NCBI RefSeq assembly: GCF_030817215.1
Contig: NZ_JAUSZA010000001.1
Coordinates: 1,194,501 to 1,258,500 of the forward strand
Source of the DNA: Paenibacillus sp. V4I3
Lineage (GTDB): Bacteria > Bacillota > Bacilli > Paenibacillales > NBRC-103111
Direction of reading: 5' to 3'
DNA: 64,000 nt
Below the pieces are notes generated by a model that searched no databases, had not been told where the DNA came from, and worked only from the letters and a program-made list of their open reading frames with translations. The translations under genes were made by a program, and so were the position numbers. Positions within the stretch are counted from its first letter, which is position 1; every line of letters begins with the position of its first letter. Shown one piece after another: positions 26,633 through 35,189 of this stretch.

Positions 26633-27426
26633 TGCTTCAGCTCTCGAATGTTTCTAAGCTATTTAACCCCGGTTCAGCGGATGAGAAAATCGCGCTAATC
26701 GGTATTAACTTGAACCTGAAGCCCGGTGACTTCGTCACGGTCATTGGCAGTAACGGCGCCGGTAAATCGACGCTGATGAACATCATCTCCGGCGTCATGA
26801 TGCCGGATGCCGGCGAAGTGCGCATAGGTGGCGAGGTGATCCACCACCTGCCGGAATACGAGCGCAGCCGCTGGATCGGCCGCGTCTTTCAAGACCCCAT
26901 GGCGGGGACCGCTCCTCGAATGACCATCGAGGAGAATCTCGCCATGGCGTATGCCCGCGGCAAGAAGCGCGGGCTGAGCTTCGGCGTCACCGCGCGCAAG
27001 CGCGCGCTGTTCCTGGAACAGCTGCAGCGCCTCGGCATCGGCCTGGAGGGCCGTCTGCGCGCGAAGGTGGGCCTGCTCTCCGGCGGAGAGCGCCAAGCCC
27101 TCAGCTTGCTGATGGCGACGTTCACCAAGCCGCAGATTCTGCTGCTTGATGAGCACACCGCCGCGCTGGATCCTTCGCGCGCGGAACTCATCACACGATT
27201 GACCGAGGACATCGTGCGCGAAATGAAGCTGACCACTTTGATGGTCACGCACAACATGGAGCAGGCGATTCGTCTCGGCAACCGCCTGATCATGATGGAC
27301 AAGGGCCGCATCATCCTTGATGTGAGCGAGGAACGGAAGAAGGACCTCACCGTGGAGCAGCTGCTCGGTGAGTTCGAGCACATCAGCGGCAACAAGCTTT
27401 CAGATGACCGCGTGGTGCTGGGTTAA
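26632..27426 (+). CDS. ABC transporter ATP-binding protein, TrpZ/COG1101 type
   Basis: 264 residues with Walker A GSNGAGKS, the signature LSGGERQALSL, Walker B ILLLDEHTAAL and the switch His in MVTHNMEQAI. It energises the permease encoded just before it. A GC-rich central segment (about 26,880-27,180) differs from its neighbours, which may reflect codon use or recombination. The gene is closed by a strong terminator. Confidence 0.93.
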   Translation: MLQLSNVSKLFNPGSADEKIALIGINLNLKPGDFVTVIGSNGAGKSTLMNIISGVMMPDAGEVRIGGEVIHHLPEYERSRWIGRVFQDPMAGTAPRMTIEENLAMAYARGKKRGLSFGVTARKRALFLEQLQRLGIGLEGRLRAKVGLLSGGERQALSLLMATFTKPQILLLDEHTAALDPSRAELITRLTEDIVREMKLTTLMVTHNMEQAIRLGNRLIMMDKGRIILDVSEERKKDLTVEQLLGEFEHISGNKLSDDRVVLG

Positions 27427-27432
27427 AGAGAG

Positions 27433-27478
27433 AAAGCCTTCGGCGAAAGGGATGGATTCCCTGGGCCGAAGGCTTTTT
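27433..27478 (+). terminator. intrinsic terminator of the TrpXYZ-like operon
   Basis: AAAGCCTTCGGC (27433-27444) pairs with GCCGAAGGCTTT (27465-27476), followed by further Ts. It starts 6 bp after the ATPase stop codon. Confidence 0.88.
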
Positions 27479-27592
27479 TATGAAATATCGAATCATACTG
27501 GTGGAAGGAACTTGCAGCACAGCAAATTTCTTTAACGTCATTTTTTTGCGAGACTTACGCAAAATTTATTATTTTTCGACCTTTCTATAGGT

Positions 27593-27747
27593 TATACTAG
27601 TTCTAAAGGACTACGTTCGGGTTGACCGTGAACGAGTAGCAGCGTCGGAGAAATTTACCGCTTTCCAAATTTGATTTAAAGTCATAAATTTATCGTACAG
27701 TACTTCGTATTTAGGAGAAAATTATGAGCCAGTCAAGGAGTCAATGA
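27593..27747 (+). promoter_or_regulatory. structured leader with a seven-codon upstream frame before the signalling/glycosyltransferase operon
   Basis: A -10-like TATACT sits at 27593-27598. Downstream, a hairpin pairs CGTTC with GAACG around 27,612-27,635. An ATG at 27724 with its own AGGAG site opens a seven-codon frame (MSQSRSQ) ending at 27745-27747, three bases before the next ATG; the AAGGAG of the main gene lies inside it. The frame may couple or tune translation. No known riboswitch class was recognised. Confidence 0.35.
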
Positions 27748-27750
27748 AAC

Positions 27751-29103
27751 ATGAATGATACCAACCTAAATCATGAAGCAAACGACCGTAGTCATTCAAC
27801 ATTGGAAAACCAGCCTCTTATATTGGTTCTTAATGATGACCCTGAGTTTCTTTCCTTTTACAAAGAACATCTGGAAAAAGAAAACGGGATGGTTATTTTC
27901 GAATCGGATAACCAGCCGAAAGCCGCCGAACTCTTCTATCAGTTATACCCTGATTATGTCATTATTAACGCAAGCCTTATAGCAGATGATGGTGTTCATG
28001 TATTAAATGGATTCGTTCAACTGTGTCAAGATAACCATGTTCCGATCCTGATATCTTTGGATAAGGAAGATTTGAAGCTGCGTTACGCATGTATGGCCTT
28101 GGCAGATGATGTTATAGGTTCCCGCGTTGAACCCGTTGAATTAGTCACAAGGGTGATCAGAAACTTGAGGAAACGAAACCGAATCTTAGATCAGATTCTT
28201 ATTGATCCGATGACCGGAATAAAAAATTACAATAATCTTCAACAAGAAGTCGAGCATCAACTTAATGATTTGAAACGCTCCCATGAGCCGTTCGCAATGG
28301 TCTATGTACAGGTGGATGATCTCTCTATCGTTCAGGAAACGTATGGCTATGCTATAGGACATCAGTTGGTGAAGGAACTAGGGGAATTTATCCAAAATAG
28401 CATCCGACCTGCGGATTCCTTATATCGATTTCATAGAGAAGGGTTTGTTCTCGTTCTTCCGAAAACCGTCAAAGAAGATGCTATGAAATTAATGTACCGG
28501 TTGATCGAAAGATTTGCTCAGCTCCGTTTCCAGACAACAGCAGGAGAGATCAGCGGTACCTTCTCGGCTAGGGTGTTGGACTTTATGGATCCCTTACAGA
28601 CCATAGAACAATGTTTAACACTTATGCCTTTTCCGAAGGATCAGGCTGTTGCCGATAGGAAAGCGTGGGTTATGGACGGGATGGCGACTTTCACCTCCGT
28701 CACATTGAGGAAGCTGAAAGTCGGAATTATTGATGACGACAGGTTAATTCGTGAAATGTTGAAGCATCAATTAGAGGATATCGCGGATCAAGATTTTGAG
28801 GTAGAGATTAGAGCGTATCCGGACGGAGAGGAATTTTTCAACGACCCTTGGCATCGCCAGAATGAACGGTTTCTTCTCATTATTGACAGAATCATGCCTA
28901 AGATGGATGGTTTGGAGGTTCTGCAGAAGATCCGCACGCAATACGACCGACGCAGGTATTTGTGCATGATGTTAACCAGCAGGGATTCCGAAGAGGAAAT
29001 CTCAATGGCGATTCAAAGAGGCGCTAATGATTATATGGTCAAGCCATTCAGCATTAAAGAGCTGCGCGCCCGAATAAGACGATTAATCCGGGGGGCGCGA
29101 TGA
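27751..29103 (+). CDS. REC - degenerate GGDEF - REC signalling protein, probable c-di-GMP receptor
   Basis: 450 residues. The N-terminal receiver (~23-140) keeps an acidic pair (LNDDPEF), but Asn73 replaces the phospho-acceptor Asp. The central GGDEF-type domain (~150-300: DPMTGIKNYNNL, VQVDDLSIVQETYGYAIGHQL) has HREGF (228-232) instead of GG(D/E)EF, so it should not make c-di-GMP. The inhibitory-site motif RxxD is intact as Arg219-Pro-Ala-Asp222, exactly five residues before it. The C-terminal receiver (~315-445) is complete with Asp379 in LIIDRIMPKMDG and VKPFS. It overlaps the HEAT-like gene by 4 bp. I infer a phosphorylation- and c-di-GMP-responsive controller of the glycosyltransferase system that follows, by analogy with YdaK of B. 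subtilis. Confidence 0.82.
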   Translation: MNDTNLNHEANDRSHSTLENQPLILVLNDDPEFLSFYKEHLEKENGMVIFESDNQPKAAELFYQLYPDYVIINASLIADDGVHVLNGFVQLCQDNHVPILISLDKEDLKLRYACMALADDVIGSRVEPVELVTRVIRNLRKRNRILDQILIDPMTGIKNYNNLQQEVEHQLNDLKRSHEPFAMVYVQVDDLSIVQETYGYAIGHQLVKELGEFIQNSIRPADSLYRFHREGFVLVLPKTVKEDAMKLMYRLIERFAQLRFQTTAGEISGTFSARVLDFMDPLQTIEQCLTLMPFPKDQAVADRKAWVMDGMATFTSVTLRKLKVGIIDDDRLIREMLKHQLEDIADQDFEVEIRAYPDGEEFFNDPWHRQNERFLLIIDRIMPKMDGLEVLQKIRTQYDRRRYLCMMLTSRDSEEEISMAIQRGANDYMVKPFSIKELRARIRRLIRGAR

Positions 29104-30191
29104 TTAATCTCTTCACTGTCATGGTACTCACGGTCGTTTTCTTTCTGCTGCTATGCTTTGTTTATATATATTTGGTTTTGAGAAAAACAAGGACCAACCT
29201 GTTTCAGAAACGGAAAAAGGCATGGCTGGAACAGATCATGAACGAGCTTCAAGAATACTTTGTCGCTGGGAAGAGGAATTATTCCTTAATAAGCCGTCGG
29301 TGTCGCCCAATTGAACTTTATCAGTTTGAAGCCCTTGAAGACTTTTTCGGCGATTATCTGAGTAATTTCAAAATCGAGCCTAGTTTTAATCCGGTAAAAC
29401 CATTTGTCGAGGAATATTTTGTTCCGTGGTACAGAAAAAGGCTTTTTCATTCCAAATGGAGTACCCGAATGAATACACTGTATTTCATCGATCTTTTTAA
29501 GATTGATAGGATGCAGGACGACTTATTGAAGCTATTGGAGAGCAAGAAGTGTTCATCGGAAGAGAGATATCAGATTTATCTCCTTTTGGCCGATTTCGGA
29601 TACGTCCATCTTCAGGACCTGTTCAAGGAATCGAAGGGGCTTCCTCCTTTTCTGTTAAACGAGATGATTAGCCTGGTTATTACTACAGATAATTTCGAGA
29701 GCTATGTAGATATTTTCTATGATCTCCCTTATGAATGGCAGTTAAGTATGATAGACGTACTTAGAGATAAAAATTTCCGCTCGTTGAAACTTCAAGAATT
29801 GTTGGAAAACTTGTTGAATGCAACCGATCAGGAGAAGAGGGTGCGGGCAACCAAAACAATTGCGAGCCTTGGTTATATTAGCTCTCCTGACGTAATTACG
29901 CTGATTATTGATGAGCAGTCCCAAAGGGAAGAATGGCAGAGCCCGCAGTACACGGGGGAAAAACTGATGTATGTCAGGCTCATGGGGAATATCAAAACAG
30001 AACGTTTTTTGCAGTACCTAGAGCAGTTCATCAGCGATAGAAGCTATGTCATAAGATCAGAGGCTGCTAAAGCCATTCGAAAATACAAGAATGGAAGAGA
30101 TATCCTTCTCTCTATTACCACGACACACCCTGACAGTTATGCCAGAAACATTGCTAAGGAATGGTTAGAGAGGAGCATAGATTATGAATAA
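29100..30191 (+). CDS. membrane-anchored HEAT-repeat-like protein of the exopolysaccharide operon
   Basis: 363 residues. One N-terminal membrane span (VMVLTVVFFLLLCFVYIYLVL) is followed by a helical cytoplasmic body. The C-terminal part carries HEAT/PBS-like repeats: ATKTIASLGYISSPDVITLII, RLMGNIKTERFLQYLEQFI and VIRSEAAKAIRKYKNG. Such repeats are protein-protein scaffolds. It overlaps the gene before it by 4 bp and the glycosyltransferase by 8 bp, so it probably bridges the signalling protein and the synthase at the membrane. No catalytic motif was seen. Confidence 0.75.
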   Translation: MINLFTVMVLTVVFFLLLCFVYIYLVLRKTRTNLFQKRKKAWLEQIMNELQEYFVAGKRNYSLISRRCRPIELYQFEALEDFFGDYLSNFKIEPSFNPVKPFVEEYFVPWYRKRLFHSKWSTRMNTLYFIDLFKIDRMQDDLLKLLESKKCSSEERYQIYLLLADFGYVHLQDLFKESKGLPPFLLNEMISLVITTDNFESYVDIFYDLPYEWQLSMIDVLRDKNFRSLKLQELLENLLNATDQEKRVRATKTIASLGYISSPDVITLIIDEQSQREEWQSPQYTGEKLMYVRLMGNIKTERFLQYLEQFISDRSYVIRSEAAKAIRKYKNGRDILLSITTTHPDSYARNIAKEWLERSIDYE

Positions 30192-30477
30192 TTATTGGGA
30201 TCTTGCTGTTTTTCTCTTCCAGATCGTGAATCAAGTGATCTTTTTTTATCTTGTATTCGTTTGTTTGTTTTATTTTATCCTTTTCTTTCTGGCTTTCAAT
30301 CGGTTAAAGCGAGAACGTGGCCTTCATAATGTGGAGCCTTATAAGAAAGTCAAAAAATCTGCGTTCACTCCCCCCTTATCAGTTTTGGTTCCGGCTTACA
30401 ATGAAGAGATGGGAATTATCGGTACTGTGCTTTCACTAGTCACAGGAAGCGGACGATTGGACTATCGCCGAATATGA
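30184..30477 (+). CDS. family 2 glycosyltransferase, N-terminal part ending at a frameshift
   Basis: 97 codons. A membrane span (QVIFFYLVFVCLFYFILFFLAF) is followed by LSVLVPAYNEEMGIIGTVLSLV, the start of a GT2 domain, then RLDYRRI and a premature TGA. The downstream frame continues with EYEVIVVNDGSKD, the expected next motif. One extra base near 30,466-30,469 (or elsewhere in 30,437-30,470) would explain the break, since removing it gives LDYREYEVIVVNDGS. The start overlaps the HEAT-like gene in ATGAATAA. It may be a true pseudogene, a sequencing error or a rare recoding site. Confidence 0.78.
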   Translation: MNNYWDLAVFLFQIVNQVIFFYLVFVCLFYFILFFLAFNRLKRERGLHNVEPYKKVKKSAFTPPLSVLVPAYNEEMGIIGTVLSLVTGSGRLDYRRI

Positions 30478-30484
30478 GGTCATT

Positions 30485-31630
30485 GTGGTCAATGATGGAT
30501 CTAAGGACCAAACACTGCAAAAAATGATTGAACGGTTTAAAATGGTACCCTTGAAAGATAAAGTATTTCAAAAACGCAACGGAATCGAAACCAAACCGAT
30601 CAAAGCGGTCTATAAGTCGGATATTTATCCTCAATTATTGCTTGTTGACAAAGCAAATGGCGGAAAGTCGGATGCGTTGAACGCGGGTATTAATCTTTCT
30701 AAATATCCGTATTTTGCTTCTATTGACGGAGATACCGTATTGGAGCCGGATTCTTTCCTCAAGATTATGAAGCCGATCATAGAAAATACCGAACAGGAAA
30801 TTCTCGCTGCGGGAGGCAATGTGCTGATTGCGAACGGAAGCACGATCGTTCATGGGCAGATGAAGGAAATGAGGCTGTCCAGGAATCCTTGGGTCATTAT
30901 GCAAACAATCGAATATATGCGCGCTTTCCTTATGGGGAGAATCGGATTGAGCAAAAATAATCTCCTTCTCATCATTTCCGGTGCATTCGGAGTATTCAAA
31001 ACAGCAAGAGTCATTCAAGCGGGCGGCTATAAGCTGGGAACAATTGGCGAGGATATGGAGCTTGTTGTTCGTCTTCACAGAATGAACATCGAGAATAAAT
31101 GGGGAGCTAAAATTGAATACGTCGCGGATCCAGTGTGTTATACCGAAGCGCCTGAGGAAATAAATATATTGAGAAACCAGCGGGTAAGGTGGCACCGGGG
31201 GTTATTCGAAAGCTTGTGGACTCATCGAAAAATGGCTCTTAATCCAAAATATGGGAGAATTGGATTAATCGCTATTCCGTATTTTCTTTTTGTGGAGTTA
31301 TTCGGTCCTATCATTGAAATGATAGGTTATCTTGTCGTATTAATCGGTTGGATCTTGGGGGAAGTCAATATTCAATATTCGTTGGCTTTACTTCTTTTCA
31401 TGGTTATGTACGGGTCATTCCTGTCCATGGGCTCCGTGCTTCTTGAGGAATGGAGGCTAGGAAAACATAAGAGGGTATCCGAACTCAATCGCTTATTTTT
31501 CTTTGCTTTGTCGGAGGCGTTTTGGTATCGGCCGATTATGACATATTGGCGGGTAAAAGCACTCATGTCAGCGATAATGGGGAAAAAACAGAGTTGGGGC
31601 GAGATGAAGCGAAAGGGCGTTTCATCATAG
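30485..31630 (+). CDS. family 2 glycosyltransferase (processive, BcsA/PgaC-like), catalytic and membrane part
   Basis: 381 codons from an in-frame ATG that is probably not a natural start; the coding sequence continues from the fragment upstream. It holds the rest of the GT-A fold: VVNDGSKD, SIDGDTVLEPDS (DxD metal motif), GTIGEDMELVVRLHR (GED, catalytic base region) and QRVRWHRG, which matches the QxxRW motif of processive synthases such as cellulose, hyaluronan or poly-GlcNAc synthases. Three to four membrane helices follow (LIAIPYFLFVELFGPIIEMIGYLVVLIGWILG and later). Joined to the upstream part it would be ~480 residues. No PilZ domain is present. It should polymerise and extrude a polysaccharide if translated whole. 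Confidence 0.82.
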   Translation: MVNDGSKDQTLQKMIERFKMVPLKDKVFQKRNGIETKPIKAVYKSDIYPQLLLVDKANGGKSDALNAGINLSKYPYFASIDGDTVLEPDSFLKIMKPIIENTEQEILAAGGNVLIANGSTIVHGQMKEMRLSRNPWVIMQTIEYMRAFLMGRIGLSKNNLLLIISGAFGVFKTARVIQAGGYKLGTIGEDMELVVRLHRMNIENKWGAKIEYVADPVCYTEAPEEINILRNQRVRWHRGLFESLWTHRKMALNPKYGRIGLIAIPYFLFVELFGPIIEMIGYLVVLIGWILGEVNIQYSLALLLFMVMYGSFLSMGSVLLEEWRLGKHKRVSELNRLFFFALSEAFWYRPIMTYWRVKALMSAIMGKKQSWGEMKRKGVSS

Positions 31631-31686
31631 GTATCTGGACTTGTTGAACGATCGAAAGAGAAAAGAAAGTAGGGGGAAGTTTAGGT

Positions 31687-34026
31687 ATGGGGTTGTTTAA
31701 AGGGAAAAATGCACTGGTAGTCATCATGTTGGCTCTTGTGCTGGGGGTTCTTGCTTATATTGTGCTGCGAGGAAATAAAGATGTAGGACCAATAGTACCT
31801 GAAACATCTGTTCAGCCAATATCGACGATAACACCAGTAACCATAGATGGAGTTAAAATTCCCGCTAAAGTCGGGGGTTCCTACATACAGATTAACCATA
31901 ATGGCGAGTGGCAGGATATGCTGATTAAAGGTGTGAACTTAGGGGCTACCAAACCGGGTTTATTCCCTGGGGAAATGGGGATTGCCAAGGCTGATTACTT
32001 GCGGTGGTTCAAACAAATGGGGGATATGAATGTAAATTCCATAAGGATTTATACATTGCATCCACCAGCATTTTACGAGGCTTTGCTAGAGTACAATTCG
32101 AAAGCGAGCCAGCCCATTTATTTGTTTCATGGCATATGGGTCGATGAAGAGGATATGGTTGCGTCGAAGGATGTATTTATCGGTCATACAGCGGATGACT
32201 TTAAGAAAGAAATGCAGAATGTAGTGGATGTCATTCATGGACAAGTCAATTTGCCTGAACGGGCGGGGCATGCCGCTGGTGCATACAAAGCCGATGTCTC
32301 CTCTTATGTCGTAGGCTGGATCTTGGGTGTTGAGTGGGGCCCGACAGTAGTCGACTCCACCAACAACAAGCATAAGGGCATGGAGAATTATAACGGACAA
32401 TATTTTAGGACAGAAAATGCACAACCTTTTGAGATCTGGCTCGCGGATAAAATGGAGTCAATCACCGTCTATGAATCAGATCGTTATCAGTGGCAAAGAC
32501 CAATCAGCTTCACTAACTGGGTAACAACCGATCTGATGCAACACCCCACGGAACCTTTGGAAACAGAAGATATGGCTGTCATAAACCCGAATCTCATTAA
32601 AGAAAATCCGAGTTATAAAGGGGGATATTTCGCATCCTATCACGTGTATCCCTATTACCCCGATTTTCTTAATTATGAACCTAAATATACAAATTACATC
32701 GATTTTCGCGGTGAGAAGAATAATTATTCCGGTTATTTAAACGATCTGAAACAAAATCACCAATTGCCTGTTTTAATCGCAGAATTTGGGGTACCCTCTT
32801 CCAGGGGGATGGCCCACCGAAATGTAGCCGGATGGAATCAGGGGCATCATGATGAAACGGAACAAGGGAATATCGATGCGAGACTGTTTGAGGATATAAA
32901 CCACGAAGGTTTGGCTGGTGGATTGCTCTTCAGTTGGCAGAATGAATGGTTTAAGCGAACATGGAATACGCAAGAACTGGATAATAGCGACCGTCGTCCA
33001 TTCTGGTCAAATATGCAAACCGGAGAGCAGCATTTTGGATTGCTAAGTTTTGACCCGGGTCCAGCTGATAAGTCGATTTATGTGGATGGTGAGACTAGTG
33101 ACTGGGACTCCAAGAAAATAAATCCGATCCAATTAAATGGCTCTTCCGCTAGTTCCACTAATCAAGTCGATGGACAAGCGTCCCTGAAGCAATTTTTTGT
33201 CACAAGCGACGAAGGCTATGTTTATTTCCGCTTGGATTTCAATAGAACAGAACAACCGCTAGATTGGTCACAAATAAATACGATGCTGCTGCTCAGTACA
33301 ATTCCAAATCAAGGGCAGCACCGTGTTCCGGGGGATTCAGATCTCACGACGGAAGAGGGTATAGATTTCGTGATTGATTTGAAGGGAGATAAAACTTCAA
33401 GAATCTGGGTAGACAGCTACTATGATACGGATTATTTTACCTACGGGCATACCTTAGGTATGATGCCTAAGCTAGACTATCCCAAGAATAAGGACAATGG
33501 CATTTTCCATACCATGCGGCTGGTCTTAAACAAACCGCTGACGATTCCCAATATAAAAGGGAAGCCTATTATGTTGCCGTTGGAAAGCTACGAAACCGGG
33601 TTGTTGCTTTCAGGGGATGGGAATCCAAATCATCCAGGCTTTAATTCGTTAACGGATGTAGCTTTGAATGCCAAGGATCATGTGTTAGAATTACGAATTC
33701 CATGGCAATTGCTTAATTTTAGAGATCCAAGCAAACACGAGACAATCGGGGACATCTGGGGTAAAGGACTGGGTGCTTCGGAAATCATAAAAGAAATTAA
33801 GATGGCGGTAGTAACCTATAAGCAAGATTGGATGCAACAAAAAGAAAGTCCTGGAAGCGGAGCATCTATCTATACATATCCTCAAGCAAGCGATAGTAAG
33901 ATCAGTTCCTCCGATATGTATCGTTATCAATGGGCAGACTGGGATATCCCACAATATCATGAGAGATTAAAGAAATCGTACTATATTATGAAAGACCTCT
34001 TTGGGAGAATCTCTATAAAACATTAG
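31687..34026 (+). CDS. membrane-anchored glycoside-hydrolase-like protein of the exopolysaccharide operon
   Basis: 779 residues. An N-terminal membrane anchor (LVVIMLALVLGVLAYIVL) is followed by a TIM-barrel-like region: LIKGVNLGATKPG, MNVNSIRIYTLHPPAFYEAL, WILGVEWGPT with Glu216, and PVLIAEFGVPSS with Glu366. Two such Glu residues at the ends of strands four and seven are the acid/base and nucleophile pair of clan GH-A hydrolases, and GGLLFSWQNEWFKR fits strand eight. Residues ~480-760 form a beta-rich second domain. It lies 56 bp after the synthase, so it may trim or release the polymer, as hydrolases do in cellulose and Pel operons. The family number was not identified. Confidence 0.72.
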   Translation: MGLFKGKNALVVIMLALVLGVLAYIVLRGNKDVGPIVPETSVQPISTITPVTIDGVKIPAKVGGSYIQINHNGEWQDMLIKGVNLGATKPGLFPGEMGIAKADYLRWFKQMGDMNVNSIRIYTLHPPAFYEALLEYNSKASQPIYLFHGIWVDEEDMVASKDVFIGHTADDFKKEMQNVVDVIHGQVNLPERAGHAAGAYKADVSSYVVGWILGVEWGPTVVDSTNNKHKGMENYNGQYFRTENAQPFEIWLADKMESITVYESDRYQWQRPISFTNWVTTDLMQHPTEPLETEDMAVINPNLIKENPSYKGGYFASYHVYPYYPDFLNYEPKYTNYIDFRGEKNNYSGYLNDLKQNHQLPVLIAEFGVPSSRGMAHRNVAGWNQGHHDETEQGNIDARLFEDINHEGLAGGLLFSWQNEWFKRTWNTQELDNSDRRPFWSNMQTGEQHFGLLSFDPGPADKSIYVDGETSDWDSKKINPIQLNGSSASSTNQVDGQASLKQFFVTSDEGYVYFRLDFNRTEQPLDWSQINTMLLLSTIPNQGQHRVPGDSDLTTEEGIDFVIDLKGDKTSRIWVDSYYDTDYFTYGHTLGMMPKLDYPKNKDNGIFHTMRLVLNKPLTIPNIKGKPIMLPLESYETGLLLSGDGNPNHPGFNSLTDVALNAKDHVLELRIPWQLLNFRDPSKHETIGDIWGKGLGASEIIKEIKMAVVTYKQDWMQQKESPGSGASIYTYPQASDSKISSSDMYRYQWADWDIPQYHERLKKSYYIMKDLFGRISIKH

Positions 34027-34066
34027 TTATGGATCAAGCATCTGAATGAGCAGGGAGGGAGAATAG

Positions 34067-34258
34067 TTGAAGCAAATAGCATTCAAGATCATGCTTCTTA
34101 TTGCATGTTTCATGATCATGCTTCCGTCTCTCCCAACTCAAATAGTGAAAGGCGAGGCGTTGAGTATTGGAGGCAGGAAATCTGCAGCTAAGCAACAGGC
34201 GCTAAATTGGTTAAAGAAACAGTTTGACACCGAAGCTCAGCCAACTGAGGTGGCTTGA
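34067..34258 (+). CDS. short secreted-protein N-terminus, probably a truncated gene
   Basis: 63 codons: a signal peptide (IAFKIMLLIACFMIMLPSLPTQIVKGEA) then a charged helix (SAAKQQALNWLKKQFDTEAQ). It starts 40 bp after the hydrolase-like gene with a GGGAGGGAG ribosome site, so it looks like the last gene of the operon, yet it ends abruptly where it overlaps a convergent gene by 22 bp. I read it as the surviving 5' end of a larger secreted protein cut by a rearrangement. It could also be a genuine small exported peptide. Confidence 0.5.
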   Translation: MKQIAFKIMLLIACFMIMLPSLPTQIVKGEALSIGGRKSAAKQQALNWLKKQFDTEAQPTEVA

Positions 34259-34815
34259 GTCTCCTGATTCCAGACTACCTGAAGCAGCTTGTAGCGCTCT
34301 TTCCCGTTACGATCAAGCGAATACCAATTGCCGTTGTTATCCTGAAAGTATATATGCTCGGCAGCATCATATTGGAGAGAGCTTGGAAGAATCTGATTGG
34401 TCTCAGGAAGTGAGTAGGTCCAGAGTGCTTTTTGATCTTCGAACAGGGTCAGACTGCGCTCGGTTGCTTTCAAATTTAGCGAAATCAGCGGTTTCAAGGC
34501 CTCGGGGAGCTTAGCGCTTTGCTTAACCGGCAGCCGTTCTCCGCTTGGAAGTACAGATTTCCATTGACCATCGGACTGGTAATAGGCCGTGCTGTCATTA
34601 GCAATAAATAGCTCTTGAGGAGAAGAGTCCTGCAATCTCCAAGCGACCTCAAATTGGTCTGCACCCTGGAGAGAGGCGTTAATAGGCTCCAAGATTGAAG
34701 TAATTTGCGAACGGAATTGCAATAATTCTATATCTGGATTATGGGTTTCTGAAGGGGAGTCAGCCCCTAGCAGGAAAATGATAGGTAGGGATGCAATAAA
34801 GGGAATCCACCGCAT
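34237..34815 (-). CDS. exported protein of unknown function
   Basis: 192 residues from the chosen ATG, which follows GAAGAGGATGA; an in-frame start 39 bp further upstream lacks support. A signal peptide (MRWIPFIASLPIIFLLGA) precedes a beta-rich body with repeated short strands (FIANDSTAYYQSDGQWKSVLP, HIYFQDNNGNWYSLDRNGKERYKLL). The repeats resemble the strand-turn pattern of DUF5050/YxxDxxG-like propeller blades, but I do not recognise the family. It converges on the truncated gene at the end of the exopolysaccharide operon. Confidence 0.65.
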   Translation of the reverse strand: MRWIPFIASLPIIFLLGADSPSETHNPDIELLQFRSQITSILEPINASLQGADQFEVAWRLQDSSPQELFIANDSTAYYQSDGQWKSVLPSGERLPVKQSAKLPEALKPLISLNLKATERSLTLFEDQKALWTYSLPETNQILPSSLQYDAAEHIYFQDNNGNWYSLDRNGKERYKLLQVVWNQETQATSVG

Positions 34816-35110
34816 GTTCTCATCCTCTTCGAAGTGAAATTGAAACGGTGGCAAAAGGTTACACCGGATTTCTACTTCTAATATAGCAAGAATCCTAGTT
34901 GATTTAAATCAAATTCACAATGGTACGTCTGCATGCCTATCCAATCTCTTCAAATCTATTTATTTTGTATGAAAGAATTTCATCGAATTCCGTTGTTTTG
35001 TGTCAAAAATCACAGAATATAAAGGAAATACCTGTTATTCTCAAAAAAAATGTAGAAAGTTGATACTTTTTAGAATATTATGGAAGTCAAATAAATCTAC
35101 AAGACTACTT

Positions 35111-35126
35111 GGTAGATAAATCTACC
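35111..35126. promoter_or_regulatory. palindromic operator candidate upstream of the stalk/binding-protein fusion
   Basis: GGTAGAT-AA-ATCTACC is a perfect 7-2-7 palindrome located 64 bp before the TTG start. It lies in an AT-rich 330-bp spacer (34,860-35,189) that otherwise shows no gene. Confidence 0.45.
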
Positions 35127-35189
35127 TAAAAAAGTGAAATGAACAAAGGTAAATCCATCGAAAGGTGGATCGGGAGGGGTTTGTAAATT

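Noticed and set aside
26695-27395. Long minus-strand frames of 168 and 228 codons opposite the ABC ATPase
   Set aside because: They are shadows of a GC-rich gene; the plus-strand ATPase has all its motifs.
27480-27750. Known riboswitch (c-di-GMP or others) before the signalling operon
   Set aside because: No recognisable conserved core of GEMM or other classes could be seen by eye; only a simple hairpin and a small frame are supported.
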